Assembly (NCBI GenBank): GCA_947630505.1
Contig: CANRHV010000010.1
Span: 1-60,921, forward strand
Source of the DNA: an uncultured Monoglobus sp.
GTDB lineage: Bacteria > Bacillota > Clostridia > Monoglobales > Monoglobaceae
DNA length: 60,921 bases
Direction of reading: 5' to 3'
The notes beneath the pieces were generated by a model, which had not been told where the DNA came from, did not search any database, and worked only from the letters and a program-made list of their open reading frames with translations. Shown here in pieces: positions 1 to 8,797 of the stretch; position 1 is the stretch's first letter; each line of letters begins with the position of its first letter. A program made the position numbers and the translations under genes.

Positions 1-340
1 CGGGTTCAAAGCTATCTTTCAAAATTGCTTGCAATTTTGACCAAGAGCTTCCTTAATGCTGTCGCGGAGCGACTGAGAGGGGTTTGTGTTCCAAACCGCA
101 GGTGAAACCCCTCTCCGTCTTTGCGCCTACGGCGGAAATCCACCTCTCCCCAAGGGGCGAGGCAAACGGGCGGCCGAGGTCGTCCGCCCCTACGGGTTTG
201 GGCGAGGCAAGCGGGCGGCCGGGGTCGTCCGCCCCTACGGGTTTGGCGCAATTCGTGCGGTTTGGCAATATGATATATCATCGGCGCTTGTGTAGGGACG
301 GCAATCCGGCGCCTGTTTTAATATGCTTAAAATTTTGCTC
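1..340. repeat. Intergenic repeat cluster
   Basis: No convincing gene lies here. Positions 20-39 form a short inverted repeat (CAAAATTGC/GCAATTTTG). From about 60 to 163 there is a degenerate composite copy of the GC-rich palindromic family: a left half ending in TGAGAGGGGTTT and an inverted right half ending in CTCCCCAAGGGGCGAGGC. Positions 164-246 hold two direct copies of a roughly 44-bp unit centred on GTCGTCCGCCCCTACGGGTTT. Small open frames on both strands are by-products of the repeats. Confidence 0.7.
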
Positions 341-369
341 TTGCTATGGACAGGCGGTTGTGTTATAAT
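341..369 (+). promoter_or_regulatory. Sigma-A-type promoter for the DNRLRE gene operon
   Basis: TTGCTA (341-346), a 17-bp spacer and TATAAT (364-369) lie about 35 bp before the first gene. It is the only good match in the gap and probably drives the run of plus-strand genes down to about 8.6 kb. Confidence 0.6.
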
Positions 370-406
370 CATAATAACAAAGTATGCGTGAAAGGCGGTG
401 CGGTAT

Positions 407-1948
407 ATGGAAGTCGGATTATTCCAAAAAATAATCGGCACTATATTAGCGCTGCTTTTGGTTCTGGGCATTGTGCCGGTGGGGCTGCTGTACTTTGCCA
501 CTCCGGTCATAGCCGAGGACAGCGTGATACGTCTGGCGCCGATCGACGAGACCTTTGTATACAGCGGCGCCAAAAACAAGAGCCGCGAGAGGCTCGACGG
601 CGAGAACCTGATCGTGGGCAATTACTGGAACACATATTTAAAATTTGATTTGACTTCCCTGGGCAACCTCAAGCGAGCGGACATGCGCAGCGCCAAGCTG
701 CGTCTGGCGGTGGTCGACACCGGAGCGATCTCGGCGGACGCCGACGACTGCACCTTCAACGTCAGCTATATTGACAATGACAACTGGAACGAGGGCATGA
801 CCTGGGACGGCAGACCTATGGGCGAGGAGCAGTATCTCTGCACCGCGGGCGGCGCGGGCAGAGACAGCGTTCTTGAGATCGACCTTTCGGAGTTTATCGC
901 GGAGACCGCGGGATTTGACGACAAGGTGATAACCTTGAAGTTCAGTCCCAGCCTCAGCAACAGCGCGCCCGTGCGCCTGGGTTCCACATCAAGCTCCGAC
1001 CCGTCGTACCGTCCATATTTAAAGGTGACGGTGGGAGACGCCGCGGATAACGACCCGCGTGACCTCAAAAAATCGTATTTGATGGAAAACGGTTATGTTT
1101 CCGCGGCGCAGCCCGGCAGAAGGGCGGACAAGCTGACCGAGGCGAACGGAGGCCTGATGTCGGTCGATAACGGCTCGGCGACGTATCTCAAGTTCGGGCT
1201 TGATCTTGAAAATATAAGAGGCGCGGTGACCGGAGCAGAAATTGTTCTGCGCCCCGAAAACGGGACAGCCAATACTGTAGTCGATGTTTACAGTCTCGAA
1301 AACGACGATTGGAACTGCGCGGGTCTCACCTTTGATTCAAGGCCCGAGGGCGAGATGACCGAGGTGCGCTCGCTTAGCGGCGTTGACACGGGCGGCGCGA
1401 TAAGAATAGACGTTACCGACTTGGTTTATGAGGCGGTCAGCGCGGGAAAGTCGGTCATGAGCTTTATTATAGACGGAACGGCCACGCCGCTCGAGTCGAC
1501 CGACAGTTTGCTTTTGCGCTCGTCTTATTCGGATTCGGGTGCGCCCGAGCTAAAGATAATCTGCACCGACGAGCCGAACACCGTGGCTCTGCGCGAGGCG
1601 CTTGTGAATCTTAAAGGCGCAAATGAGTCGTTTGACGACGTGACGGCCGACCTGCCCTCGCAATACACGGCTTCAAACGGCCGCCGAGTGGCCATAAGGT
1701 GGAGCATAAACGAGAACTTCTCGCTTGAAAATCTGCTCACGCTGCACAGGAGGATAATAACCGGCTCGGGCCGATTGAACCCGCCAACGGTGTTTGAGGG
1801 TGCGCGTCAGGTCCAGGCGAAGGCCGAGCTGAGCTGCGGCGGAGATACGATGACGAGATACGTGCTGATGACGGTTCGGCCCGACATAGGCGCGCCGGGA
1901 AGGCTGCGGCCGCTCTACGACGCGCTGTGGGAAAACCGAGATATATAA
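407..1948 (+). CDS. DNRLRE-domain cell-surface protein
   Basis: Secreted or membrane-anchored protein of 513 residues. An N-terminal hydrophobic stretch (about residues 5-35) serves as signal peptide or anchor. Two tandem DNRLRE-type beta-sandwich domains follow (about 40-215 and 225-390), each with the family's pattern of 'YLKFDL' near the start and 'NDDWNxxGxTFDxRP' in the middle. The last ~110 residues resemble the atrophied bacterial Ig-like domains of clostridial surface proteins. The ATG at 407 is preferred over an in-frame GTG at 398 because AAAGGCGG (391-398) is correctly spaced for it. DNRLRE modules occur on extracellular carbohydrate-active proteins, but no enzyme domain is present. 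It is followed after 16 bp by ppx; cotranscription with that housekeeping gene is inferred. Confidence 0.8.
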   Translation: MEVGLFQKIIGTILALLLVLGIVPVGLLYFATPVIAEDSVIRLAPIDETFVYSGAKNKSRERLDGENLIVGNYWNTYLKFDLTSLGNLKRADMRSAKLRLAVVDTGAISADADDCTFNVSYIDNDNWNEGMTWDGRPMGEEQYLCTAGGAGRDSVLEIDLSEFIAETAGFDDKVITLKFSPSLSNSAPVRLGSTSSSDPSYRPYLKVTVGDAADNDPRDLKKSYLMENGYVSAAQPGRRADKLTEANGGLMSVDNGSATYLKFGLDLENIRGAVTGAEIVLRPENGTANTVVDVYSLENDDWNCAGLTFDSRPEGEMTEVRSLSGVDTGGAIRIDVTDLVYEAVSAGKSVMSFIIDGTATPLESTDSLLLRSSYSDSGAPELKIICTDEPNTVALREALVNLKGANESFDDVTADLPSQYTASNGRRVAIRWSINENFSLENLLTLHRRIITGSGRLNPPTVFEGARQVQAKAELSCGGDTMTRYVLMTVRPDIGAPGRLRPLYDALWENRDI

Positions 1949-1964
1949 AACGGAGGTTGATATA

Positions 1965-2882
1965 ATGAAAGCTGCGATCATTGATCTGGGCTCAAACTCG
2001 ATCAGAATGGATATAGCGGATATAAACGAAAACAACGGCGATTACGTCTACGCCGAGCGCAAGCGGATACTGGCGCGGCTCAGCGAGGGGATGGACATCG
2101 ACGGCTGCCTGCGGCCCGAGGCGGTCGAGCGGACGATCGACGCCCTGCGCGAGTTCAAAAAAATCATTGACAGGCACGGCGCAAAGGATATAATAGCCGT
2201 CGCTACCGCGGCGGTGCGCGGAGCGGGGAACCGCGACGAGTTTTTGCGCAAGGTGTACGACGAGACGGGAATAAATATTCGAGTGATAAAAGGCGAGCAG
2301 GAGGCGGAGTACGACTTTCTTGGCGTGACCTCCACGCTTGACATAGACGATTGCGTGATCGTCGACACGGGCGGCGGCAGCACCGAGATAATATTGGTGA
2401 ACGACCGCGAGCCGCTGGCGCGAACAAGTATCCCGGTGGGCGCGGTCAACATGACAGACAGATTTCTGTTCCGCGGCGAGAGCCCCGAGGCGCTGCGCGC
2501 CATGTCTGACTATATCAGCAGCTGTCTCGACAAGGTGCACTGGCTTGACGACGCCGAGCTTTTGCCTATCGTGACTATGGGCGGCAGCATGTTCAATCTG
2601 GCCGTTGTGGAAAACGGAGTGCCGGGCATCAACCGCGCGGAGCTTCACGGCCACACAATGGACGCGGAGGCTGTCAAGGAGACCTACGAGCGTATTCTCG
2701 AAATGACCGAGACCGCCCGCGAGGACGTCGGCATTGAGCGCGGCAGGACTGACACTATCCCGGCGGGCGTCACTCCGGTCATAGAGCTGATCGACAAAAT
2801 CGGAGCTGAGCGGGTGATAGTTTCGTCGGCGGGCCTCAAAGAGGGAATACTCGCCGAGTTTATCGAGGGAATAAAAGACTGA
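1965..2882 (+). CDS. ppx: Exopolyphosphatase / pppGpp phosphatase family
   Basis: Ppx/GppA phosphatase of 305 residues, acting in the cytoplasm on inorganic polyphosphate or (p)ppGpp. The ASKHA-fold phosphate-1 motif DLGSNSIRMD is at residues 7-16 and the phosphate-2 motif DTGGGSTE at 134-141; the conserved acidic KGEQEAEYDFLGV segment lies just before it. At about 300 residues it is the short, single-module form common in Firmicutes, without the C-terminal HD extension of the E. coli enzymes. CGGAGG precedes the ATG. The TGA overlaps the ATG of recQ by one base, so the two are translationally coupled. Polyphosphatase versus GppA activity cannot be separated from sequence alone. Confidence 0.88.
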   Translation: MKAAIIDLGSNSIRMDIADINENNGDYVYAERKRILARLSEGMDIDGCLRPEAVERTIDALREFKKIIDRHGAKDIIAVATAAVRGAGNRDEFLRKVYDETGINIRVIKGEQEAEYDFLGVTSTLDIDDCVIVDTGGGSTEIILVNDREPLARTSIPVGAVNMTDRFLFRGESPEALRAMSDYISSCLDKVHWLDDAELLPIVTMGGSMFNLAVVENGVPGINRAELHGHTMDAEAVKETYERILEMTETAREDVGIERGRTDTIPAGVTPVIELIDKIGAERVIVSSAGLKEGILAEFIEGIKD

Positions 2883-4726
2883 TGGACAAGTATGAGATAC
2901 TTAAACATTATTTCGGACATTCGGAATTCAGGCCGGGGCAGGAGGAGCTGATCGACAGCTGCCTCGACGGCCGCGATGTCCTTGGAATAATGCCCACCGG
3001 CGCGGGCAAGTCGATATGCTATCAGGTGCCCGCCATGAAAATGGACGGGATCACGCTGGTGATATCGCCGCTGATCTCGCTCATGAAGGACCAGACCGAG
3101 GCTCTCGGGGCAGCGGGCGTGCCGTGCGCGTATATCAACAGCTCGCTTGAATACGGCGAGCTGCGAGACGTCTACCGCGGCGCCGCTATGGGAGAATACA
3201 AGATCATATATATCGCGTCCGAGCGTTTGACCAATGATGAGTTTTTGAGTTTTATTTGGGGCGCGAATGTGTCAATGGTCACGATCGACGAGGCGCACTG
3301 CGTTTCGCAGTGGGGACAGGATTTCAGACCCGGATATCTGAAGATAGCGGGATTTATAAAAAGTTTGCCGAAAAGGCCGGTGGTGAGCGCGTTTATCGCC
3401 ACCGCCACGGGCGAGGTGCGGAGCGACATAGTAAAGCTGCTTGAGCTTGAGGACCCACTGATAAAGACCACGGGATTCGACAGAAAGAATCTGTATTTTG
3501 AGGTGCGTCGGCCGAAGCCCTCAAAAAAGCTTGACGAGCTGATACATTTTTTAAACACCCGCGGCGCGGGCAAAAGCGGCATAGTGTACGCGCTCAGCCG
3601 AAAGAACGTTGAGAGCGTGTGCGACGAGCTGTGCGCCCGCGGCATAGCGGCCACAAGGTACCACGCGGGGCTCAGCCCCGACGAGAGGCGGCGCAATCAG
3701 GAGGACTTTTTGTATGACCGCAAAACGGTCATGGTGGCGACTAACGCCTTCGGCATGGGCATCGACAAGTCAAACGTGGGCTTTGTGGTGCATTACAACA
3801 TGCCCAAGAACATAGAAAGCTACTATCAGGAGGCGGGCAGGGCCGGCAGAGACGGCAGCCCCGCGGACTGCGTGATGCTTTACGCGCCCGGCGATGTGCG
3901 CAGCAACAAGTTTTTGATCGACAATACCGACGAGAACAAGGAACTGACCGAGGAGGAGCGCAGGCTGATGCGCGAGCGCGACTATGAGCGGCTGAAGCAA
4001 ATGACATTTTACGCCGCGACCGACGACTGCCTGCGGAAGTTTATACTGAACTATTTCGGCGAGGACGCGCCGAGCGAGTGCGGAAACTGCTCGAATTGTC
4101 TTGATAATTCCGAGACGGTCGATATTACCGAGCCCGCCAGAATGATACTCAGCTGCGTCATGCGGCTTATCAGGCAAAACACGCCCTACGGCAGGCTTAT
4201 GATAGCCGACATAATGGCCGGTTCCGAAAACGAAAGGATAGAAAGCCGGGGCCTGAATAAGCTTTCGACCTACGGCCTGCTCAAGGATTTTAAGAAAAAC
4301 AGGATCATGCGCATAATCGACCGCATGATCGAGCTTGGATATATGAAGATCGACGACGAGCGCCACGGAGTGGTGGTCCCGTGCCGGAAGTCGGCGCCGC
4401 TGCTTCGCGGCGAGGAGAAGCTGACGATGCGGCTGCCGAAGCCGCGCCCCGAAAAGACCGCGAAAAAGCGGGCTGACGGAGAGGCGGACGAAGAACTTAT
4501 GGGCGAGCTCAAGGCGCTGCGGCTGGAGCTTGCGAGGGCGCAGAGCGTGCCCGCGTACGTGGTGTTCACCGACGCGGCGCTCCGCGAGATGTGCGCCGCT
4601 CTCCCCGAGACTCTTGACGAGTTTTCCGAGATATCGGGTGTGGGCGCGGCCAAGCTGAGACGATACGGCGAGGTGTTCGTTGATCTTATCAGTCAATACA
4701 AAAACCGAAAAAATATGAGGGAGTGA
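2882..4726 (+). CDS. recQ: ATP-dependent DNA helicase RecQ
   Basis: RecQ-family 3'-5' DNA helicase, 614 residues, for recombination and fork repair. Domains in order: DEAD-like helicase with Q-motif FRPGQ and Walker A PTGAGKS (38-44), Walker B DEAH (136-139) followed by the RecQ aromatic loop CVSQWGQDFRP; helicase C-terminal domain with the GMGIDKSN and QEAGRAGRDG motifs; a four-cysteine zinc site near 380-400 (C...CGNCSNC); a winged-helix RQC region; and an HRDC domain at about 540-605. This is the full bacterial RecQ layout. Start overlaps the ppx stop as TGATG. Confidence 0.95.
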   Translation: MDKYEILKHYFGHSEFRPGQEELIDSCLDGRDVLGIMPTGAGKSICYQVPAMKMDGITLVISPLISLMKDQTEALGAAGVPCAYINSSLEYGELRDVYRGAAMGEYKIIYIASERLTNDEFLSFIWGANVSMVTIDEAHCVSQWGQDFRPGYLKIAGFIKSLPKRPVVSAFIATATGEVRSDIVKLLELEDPLIKTTGFDRKNLYFEVRRPKPSKKLDELIHFLNTRGAGKSGIVYALSRKNVESVCDELCARGIAATRYHAGLSPDERRRNQEDFLYDRKTVMVATNAFGMGIDKSNVGFVVHYNMPKNIESYYQEAGRAGRDGSPADCVMLYAPGDVRSNKFLIDNTDENKELTEEERRLMRERDYERLKQMTFYAATDDCLRKFILNYFGEDAPSECGNCSNCLDNSETVDITEPARMILSCVMRLIRQNTPYGRLMIADIMAGSENERIESRGLNKLSTYGLLKDFKKNRIMRIIDRMIELGYMKIDDERHGVVVPCRKSAPLLRGEEKLTMRLPKPRPEKTAKKRADGEADEELMGELKALRLELARAQSVPAYVVFTDAALREMCAALPETLDEFSEISGVGAAKLRRYGEVFVDLISQYKNRKNMRE

Positions 4727-4732
4727 CAAAAA

Positions 4733-6022
4733 ATTACCGTAAAATTTATCACACTGGGCTGCAAGACCAATCTTTACGAGAGCGAGGCGATGGCCGAGCT
4801 GTTCAGAGAGCGCGGCCACGAGGTCATAAACGACGCGAAAACGCCCGCCGATATCTGCGTTATAAACACCTGCACCGTCACGGGCACGGGCGCGGGTAAA
4901 TCGCGGCAGGCCATAAGGCGCGCTAAGCGCCAAAATCCGAACGCGGTCATCGCGGTGACCGGCTGCTTCGCCCAGACCGAGCCCGAGGCGGTTCGGGAGA
5001 TCGGGGCGGACATAATAATCGGCGGCGGCGGCAAGAAACGCGTGGCGGAGCTTGCCGAGCAGGCCGCTTTGGGTAAGGCAGCCGACATCGTGGGCGACAT
5101 AATGAAAGAGCGTGAATACGAGGAGTTGCCGCTCACATCGGCGCAGAGCCGCGTCCGCGCCAACCTCAAGATCGAGGACGGCTGCGATAATTTCTGCGCC
5201 TATTGCATAATACCCTACGCCAGGGGTCCGGTGCGCTCGCGGCGGCTCGGGAACATAATTGCCGAGGCTGAGGCGCTGGCAAAGCGCGGCTATAAAGAGA
5301 TCGTGCTGACCGGTATACATATCGGCTCCTACGGCAAGGATCTGAATAGCGGCTCGCTGATCGATGTTGTTGAGGCGCTTGACAAGATCAAAGGCGTAGA
5401 GCGGATACGCCTGGGCTCGATAGAGCCTCCGGTCATCACCGATGAATTTGTTGAAAGAGCGTCCGCGCTTGAGCATTTGTGCCCCCAGTTCCATATGTCG
5501 CTGCAGAGCGGCTGCGGCGTAACGCTCAAGCGCATGAAGCGGCGCTACACTCCCGATAAGTACATGGCGGCGGTCAAGGCGCTCAGAGCCGCGATGCCCG
5601 ACACGGCGATAACTACCGACCTGATGGTGGGCTTCCCCGGCGAGACCGACGCAGAATTTGAGGAATCCTATCGTTTTTGCGAAAAAGTCGGATTCATGCG
5701 GATGCACATATTCAGATACTCCGTAAGGCGCGGAACGGCGGCCGAGAAAATGCCGAGCCGCGTGAGCGAGCCCATCAAGGAAAGGCGCGCCGCGGAAATG
5801 CTGAAGCTGGCGGAGCGGATGAAAAATGAGTTTTACGAGAAATATAAGGGCAAAAGAGTCTCGGTGCTGCTCGAGCAGCGAGCCAAAAACGGTATATATC
5901 ACGGGACCACCCCGAATTACGCCGACGTTTATTTAAAAGCGCCTCCCGGCATGGAGGGGCGGATAGTTGAGGCCGAGTTTGAGCCTCGCGGCGAGAGCCG
6001 TATCACAGATCAAAAAATATAA
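4733..6022 (+). CDS. mtaB: tRNA (t6A37) methylthiotransferase MtaB
   Basis: Radical-SAM methylthiotransferase that converts t6A37 to ms2t6A37 in ANN-reading tRNAs. About 429 residues: UPF0004 domain with cluster cysteines 10, 47 and 78, radical-SAM CxxxCxxC at 151/155/158, and a C-terminal TRAM-like segment. The first ATG (4790) would delete Cys10 and the conserved TLGCKTN motif, so it cannot be the true start. The only in-frame candidate after the recQ stop is ATT at 4733, with GGAG (4720-4723) nine bases upstream; alternatively a one-base error in the A6 run (4728-4733) would create a GTG start overlapping the recQ TGA. Part of the recQ-mtaB-nadE run; ten bases later nadE starts. Confidence 0.88.
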   Translation: MTVKFITLGCKTNLYESEAMAELFRERGHEVINDAKTPADICVINTCTVTGTGAGKSRQAIRRAKRQNPNAVIAVTGCFAQTEPEAVREIGADIIIGGGGKKRVAELAEQAALGKAADIVGDIMKEREYEELPLTSAQSRVRANLKIEDGCDNFCAYCIIPYARGPVRSRRLGNIIAEAEALAKRGYKEIVLTGIHIGSYGKDLNSGSLIDVVEALDKIKGVERIRLGSIEPPVITDEFVERASALEHLCPQFHMSLQSGCGVTLKRMKRRYTPDKYMAAVKALRAAMPDTAITTDLMVGFPGETDAEFEESYRFCEKVGFMRMHIFRYSVRRGTAAEKMPSRVSEPIKERRAAEMLKLAERMKNEFYEKYKGKRVSVLLEQRAKNGIYHGTTPNYADVYLKAPPGMEGRIVEAEFEPRGESRITDQKI

Positions 6023-6032
6023 GGAGAGCGAC

Positions 6033-7913
6033 ATGAAAGACGGATTTATAAAGGCGGCCGCCGCCACGCCTCAAATCAGTGTGGGCGACACAAAGAAAAA
6101 CGCCGAAGAGATAATAAAACAAATAAAGTTGGCCGCGAAAAGCGGCGCGAAGCTCATAGTTTTTCCGGAGCTGTGCGTCACGGCATACACCTGCGGCGAC
6201 CTGTTTTTGCAGGACAGACTGATAAAAAACGCCATAGACGCGGTGTTTGAGATAGCCGAGGAGACCAAGGAGCTTGACATACTGATCGCTGTGGGGACCC
6301 CGGTACCCCTCTGCGGCAGTCTTTACAACTGCGCCGCGGTCATAAAGGACGGCGGGGTGCTGGGTTTTGTCACAAAGACCCATATTCCCAACTATTCCGA
6401 GTTCTACGAGGCGAGGCATTTCGCAGCGCTCGGCGAGAATACTGTCGTCACGCTGAACGGCGCGGAGTACCCCATCGGTCCCAAGTTGCTGTTCGCGGCC
6501 GAAAACATGCCCGACTTTGTTGTTGGGGTCGAGATCTGCGAGGACCTGTGGGTCGCGTGCCCGCCGTCGGGCGCCCACGCCGAAAACGGCGCGAGCGTTA
6601 TATTGAATTTGTCCGCCAGCGACGAGGTCATCGGCAAGGCGGAATATCGCAGGAGCCTCGCGGCGTCTCAGTCGGGACGGGCGGCGTGCGCCTATGTTTA
6701 CGCCGACGCGGGCCGAGGCGAGTCGTCGACCGACATGGTTTTCTCGGGACACAATTTTATATACGAGAACGGAACGCTTCTGGCCGAGTCGAAGCTGTTT
6801 GAAAACGGGATCATCACCGCCGACATAGATGTCAGCCGTCTGGCGCTGGAGCGGCGTAAGATCAGCACATTTAAAAATAATTTCGACGCGGGCTATAAAA
6901 AAATATATTTTGAAACGAAAATCACCGAGACCCGCCTCGAGCGGTTCTTCGATCCGCACCCGTTTGTGCCTAAGGACAAGGAGCGGCTGCGCGAGCGCTG
7001 CGAGCTGATATTCACCATGCAGGCCGAGGGCCTCGCGAAGCGGCTCGAGCATATAGGTTTGAGGTCGGTGACTATCGGCGTGTCGGGCGGGCTCGACAGC
7101 ACTCTGGCGCTTTTGGTGTCCGTCCGCGCATTTGAGAGGCTCGGCCTTGACAAAAGCGGCATAAACGCGGTGACGATGCCCTGCTTCGGCACCACCGACA
7201 GGACTTACAAAAACGCCAAGCGTCTGGCCGAGAGCGTGGGCGCCAAACTGATCGAGATTCCCATAAGCGAGGCGGTCACAGTTCATTTGAAAGACATAGG
7301 CGCCGACATAAACAACCACAACACCACCTACGAAAACGCCCAGGCGCGAGAGCGCACGCAGGTCTTGATGGACTATGCGGGCGAGACGGGCGGCATAGTT
7401 GTCGGCACCGGCGACCTCAGCGAATTGGCGCTGGGTTGGGCCACATACAACGGCGACCACATGTCAATGTACGGCGTGAACTGCTCGATTCCCAAAACTT
7501 TGGTGCGATATCTGGTGTCATATGTGGCGGAGATCAGCGGCGACGAACTTAGGGAGACGCTTTTTGATATTCTCGGCACACCGGTCAGCCCCGAGCTGTT
7601 GCCGCCCAAGGACGGAGTGATCTCTCAGGTGACCGAGGATCTTGTCGGCCCGTACGAGCTTCACGACTTTTTCCTGTATAATTTTATCAGATTCGGATTT
7701 GAGAAATCCAAGATATACCGCATGGCGAAGCTCGCGTTCAGAGACGACTACGACGAAAAGACGATAGCGAAATGGCTGGACGTGTTCTACGACAGATTTT
7801 ACAAAAACCAGTTCAAGCGCTCCTGCGTGCCCGACGGCCCCAAGGTGGGTTCGGTAACCCTGTCGCCAAGGGGCGACTGGCGCATGCCCAGCGACAGCTG
7901 CGTAATAATATAA
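6033..7913 (+). CDS. nadE: Glutamine-dependent NAD(+) synthetase
   Basis: Last step of NAD biosynthesis: amidates nicotinate adenine dinucleotide using ammonia released from glutamine. 626 residues with an N-terminal nitrilase-type glutaminase domain (Glu in FPELCVTAYTCGD, catalytic Cys in VGVEICEDLW) and a C-terminal ATP-pyrophosphatase synthetase domain with the P-loop SGGLDST at about 350. Length and order match the two-domain, glutamine-using class rather than the short ammonia-only NadE. The ATG at 6033 follows AAGGAG (6021-6026); in-frame codons upstream overlap mtaB and have no ribosome binding site. Confidence 0.95.
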   Translation: MKDGFIKAAAATPQISVGDTKKNAEEIIKQIKLAAKSGAKLIVFPELCVTAYTCGDLFLQDRLIKNAIDAVFEIAEETKELDILIAVGTPVPLCGSLYNCAAVIKDGGVLGFVTKTHIPNYSEFYEARHFAALGENTVVTLNGAEYPIGPKLLFAAENMPDFVVGVEICEDLWVACPPSGAHAENGASVILNLSASDEVIGKAEYRRSLAASQSGRAACAYVYADAGRGESSTDMVFSGHNFIYENGTLLAESKLFENGIITADIDVSRLALERRKISTFKNNFDAGYKKIYFETKITETRLERFFDPHPFVPKDKERLRERCELIFTMQAEGLAKRLEHIGLRSVTIGVSGGLDSTLALLVSVRAFERLGLDKSGINAVTMPCFGTTDRTYKNAKRLAESVGAKLIEIPISEAVTVHLKDIGADINNHNTTYENAQARERTQVLMDYAGETGGIVVGTGDLSELALGWATYNGDHMSMYGVNCSIPKTLVRYLVSYVAEISGDELRETLFDILGTPVSPELLPPKDGVISQVTEDLVGPYELHDFFLYNFIRFGFEKSKIYRMAKLAFRDDYDEKTIAKWLDVFYDRFYKNQFKRSCVPDGPKVGSVTLSPRGDWRMPSDSCVII

Positions 7914-7940
7914 AGAGTTTAGATGAGGAGCTTTAATAAT

Positions 7941-8627
7941 ATGAAAAAACTAACAGCTTTTTTGGCCGCCTGTCTGATCTTGGCGGGCGCGGCGTCTGCG
8001 GCGGAAAATATTTCTGTTTATATCGACGGCAACATATTAAACACCGCCCGCGAGCCTTACCTCGAGGGTGATCGGACAATGGTGCCCATGCGCTCGATAT
8101 TCGAGGCTCTGGGCTGCGATGTTGAATGGAACGAGGCGGCTCAAAGCGTGACTTCGAAAAAGGGCGGCAGGGTCATAATCATGTCGATCGATTCAAAAGT
8201 CATGTATGTCGACGGCGGCGCGGTCGAGCTGGACGTTCCGCCGAGGCTTGTGAGCGACACCACATTTGTGCCGCTTCGAGCCGTGTCCGAGGCGCTGGGT
8301 TGCGGCGTTACGTGGAGCGATGATACAAACAGCGTGTTTATAGTGACTTCGGCAGAATCCGAGATACCGATGTATGACAAATACGAGGCGGTGCCCGACT
8401 TCGGCCAAATAGTCGGCGTCACTCCGAATCCCGTTCTTGACGACGGAAAAATATACTGCTACGAGAACGCGCCGTCGGACGCGGCCGAGAAATACGCGCG
8501 CGTTATGAGGTCTCTGGGATTTTCGGCGTTCGACGCGGGCGAGTATGTCATATACACAAAAGACAATATTTCGGTATTGGCGGGCTCACGAGGCGGAATA
8601 TTCAGGATAGTGATTACGAATTATTAA
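7941..8627 (+). CDS. Secreted stalk-domain (copper amine oxidase N-like) protein
   Basis: 228-residue exported protein. Signal peptide at 1-21 (cleavage after AGAASA), then a stalk domain (PF07833-like) at about 25-130 with two copies of the signature 'TxVPLRxxxEALG...V.W': MVPMRSIFEALGCDVEW and FVPLRAVSEALGCGVTW. The last ~90 residues are unrecognised. ATG 7941 is chosen because AGGAG (7926-7930) is ten bases upstream and the signal peptide begins there; an in-frame ATG at 7923 lacks a site. The domain is thought to be an adaptor for surface proteins; no copper-binding or oxidase residues are visible. Confidence 0.82.
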   Translation: MKKLTAFLAACLILAGAASAAENISVYIDGNILNTAREPYLEGDRTMVPMRSIFEALGCDVEWNEAAQSVTSKKGGRVIIMSIDSKVMYVDGGAVELDVPPRLVSDTTFVPLRAVSEALGCGVTWSDDTNSVFIVTSAESEIPMYDKYEAVPDFGQIVGVTPNPVLDDGKIYCYENAPSDAAEKYARVMRSLGFSAFDAGEYVIYTKDNISVLAGSRGGIFRIVITNY

Positions 8628-8666
8628 ACCTTTTGTAAACTTTAGATTAAAATAATATTTCATTTA

Positions 8667-8694
8667 TTGACACGACTTCGAATTGTGATATAAT
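8667..8694 (+). promoter_or_regulatory. Extended -10 sigma-A promoter for the LCP gene
   Basis: TTGACA (8667-8672), 16-bp spacer, TGA-TATAAT (8689-8694). It is followed by a roughly 100-nt AT-rich leader before the LCP gene and starts a new transcription unit. Confidence 0.75.
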
Positions 8695-8797
8695 TAAATA
8701 AATTGTCGGATTTTTTCGTGTATTAAATTAGGTGAACAAGCATTAAATAAAATATGAAAAACAGCGGAGCTACATATAAAACAAAAGGAAACAATAT

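Noticed and set aside
235-621. 128-residue minus-strand frame over the start of the DNRLRE gene
   Set aside because: Overlaps the promoter and N-terminus of a well-supported gene, includes repeat sequence and has no ribosome binding site.
3770-5902. 710-residue open frame on the minus strand across recQ and mtaB, and similar long antisense frames (10383-11996, 16607-17659, 25622-27556)
   Set aside because: They lie opposite strongly supported genes, arise from GC-rich codon bias, lack ribosome binding sites, and have compositions full of Arg/His/Val without any domain.
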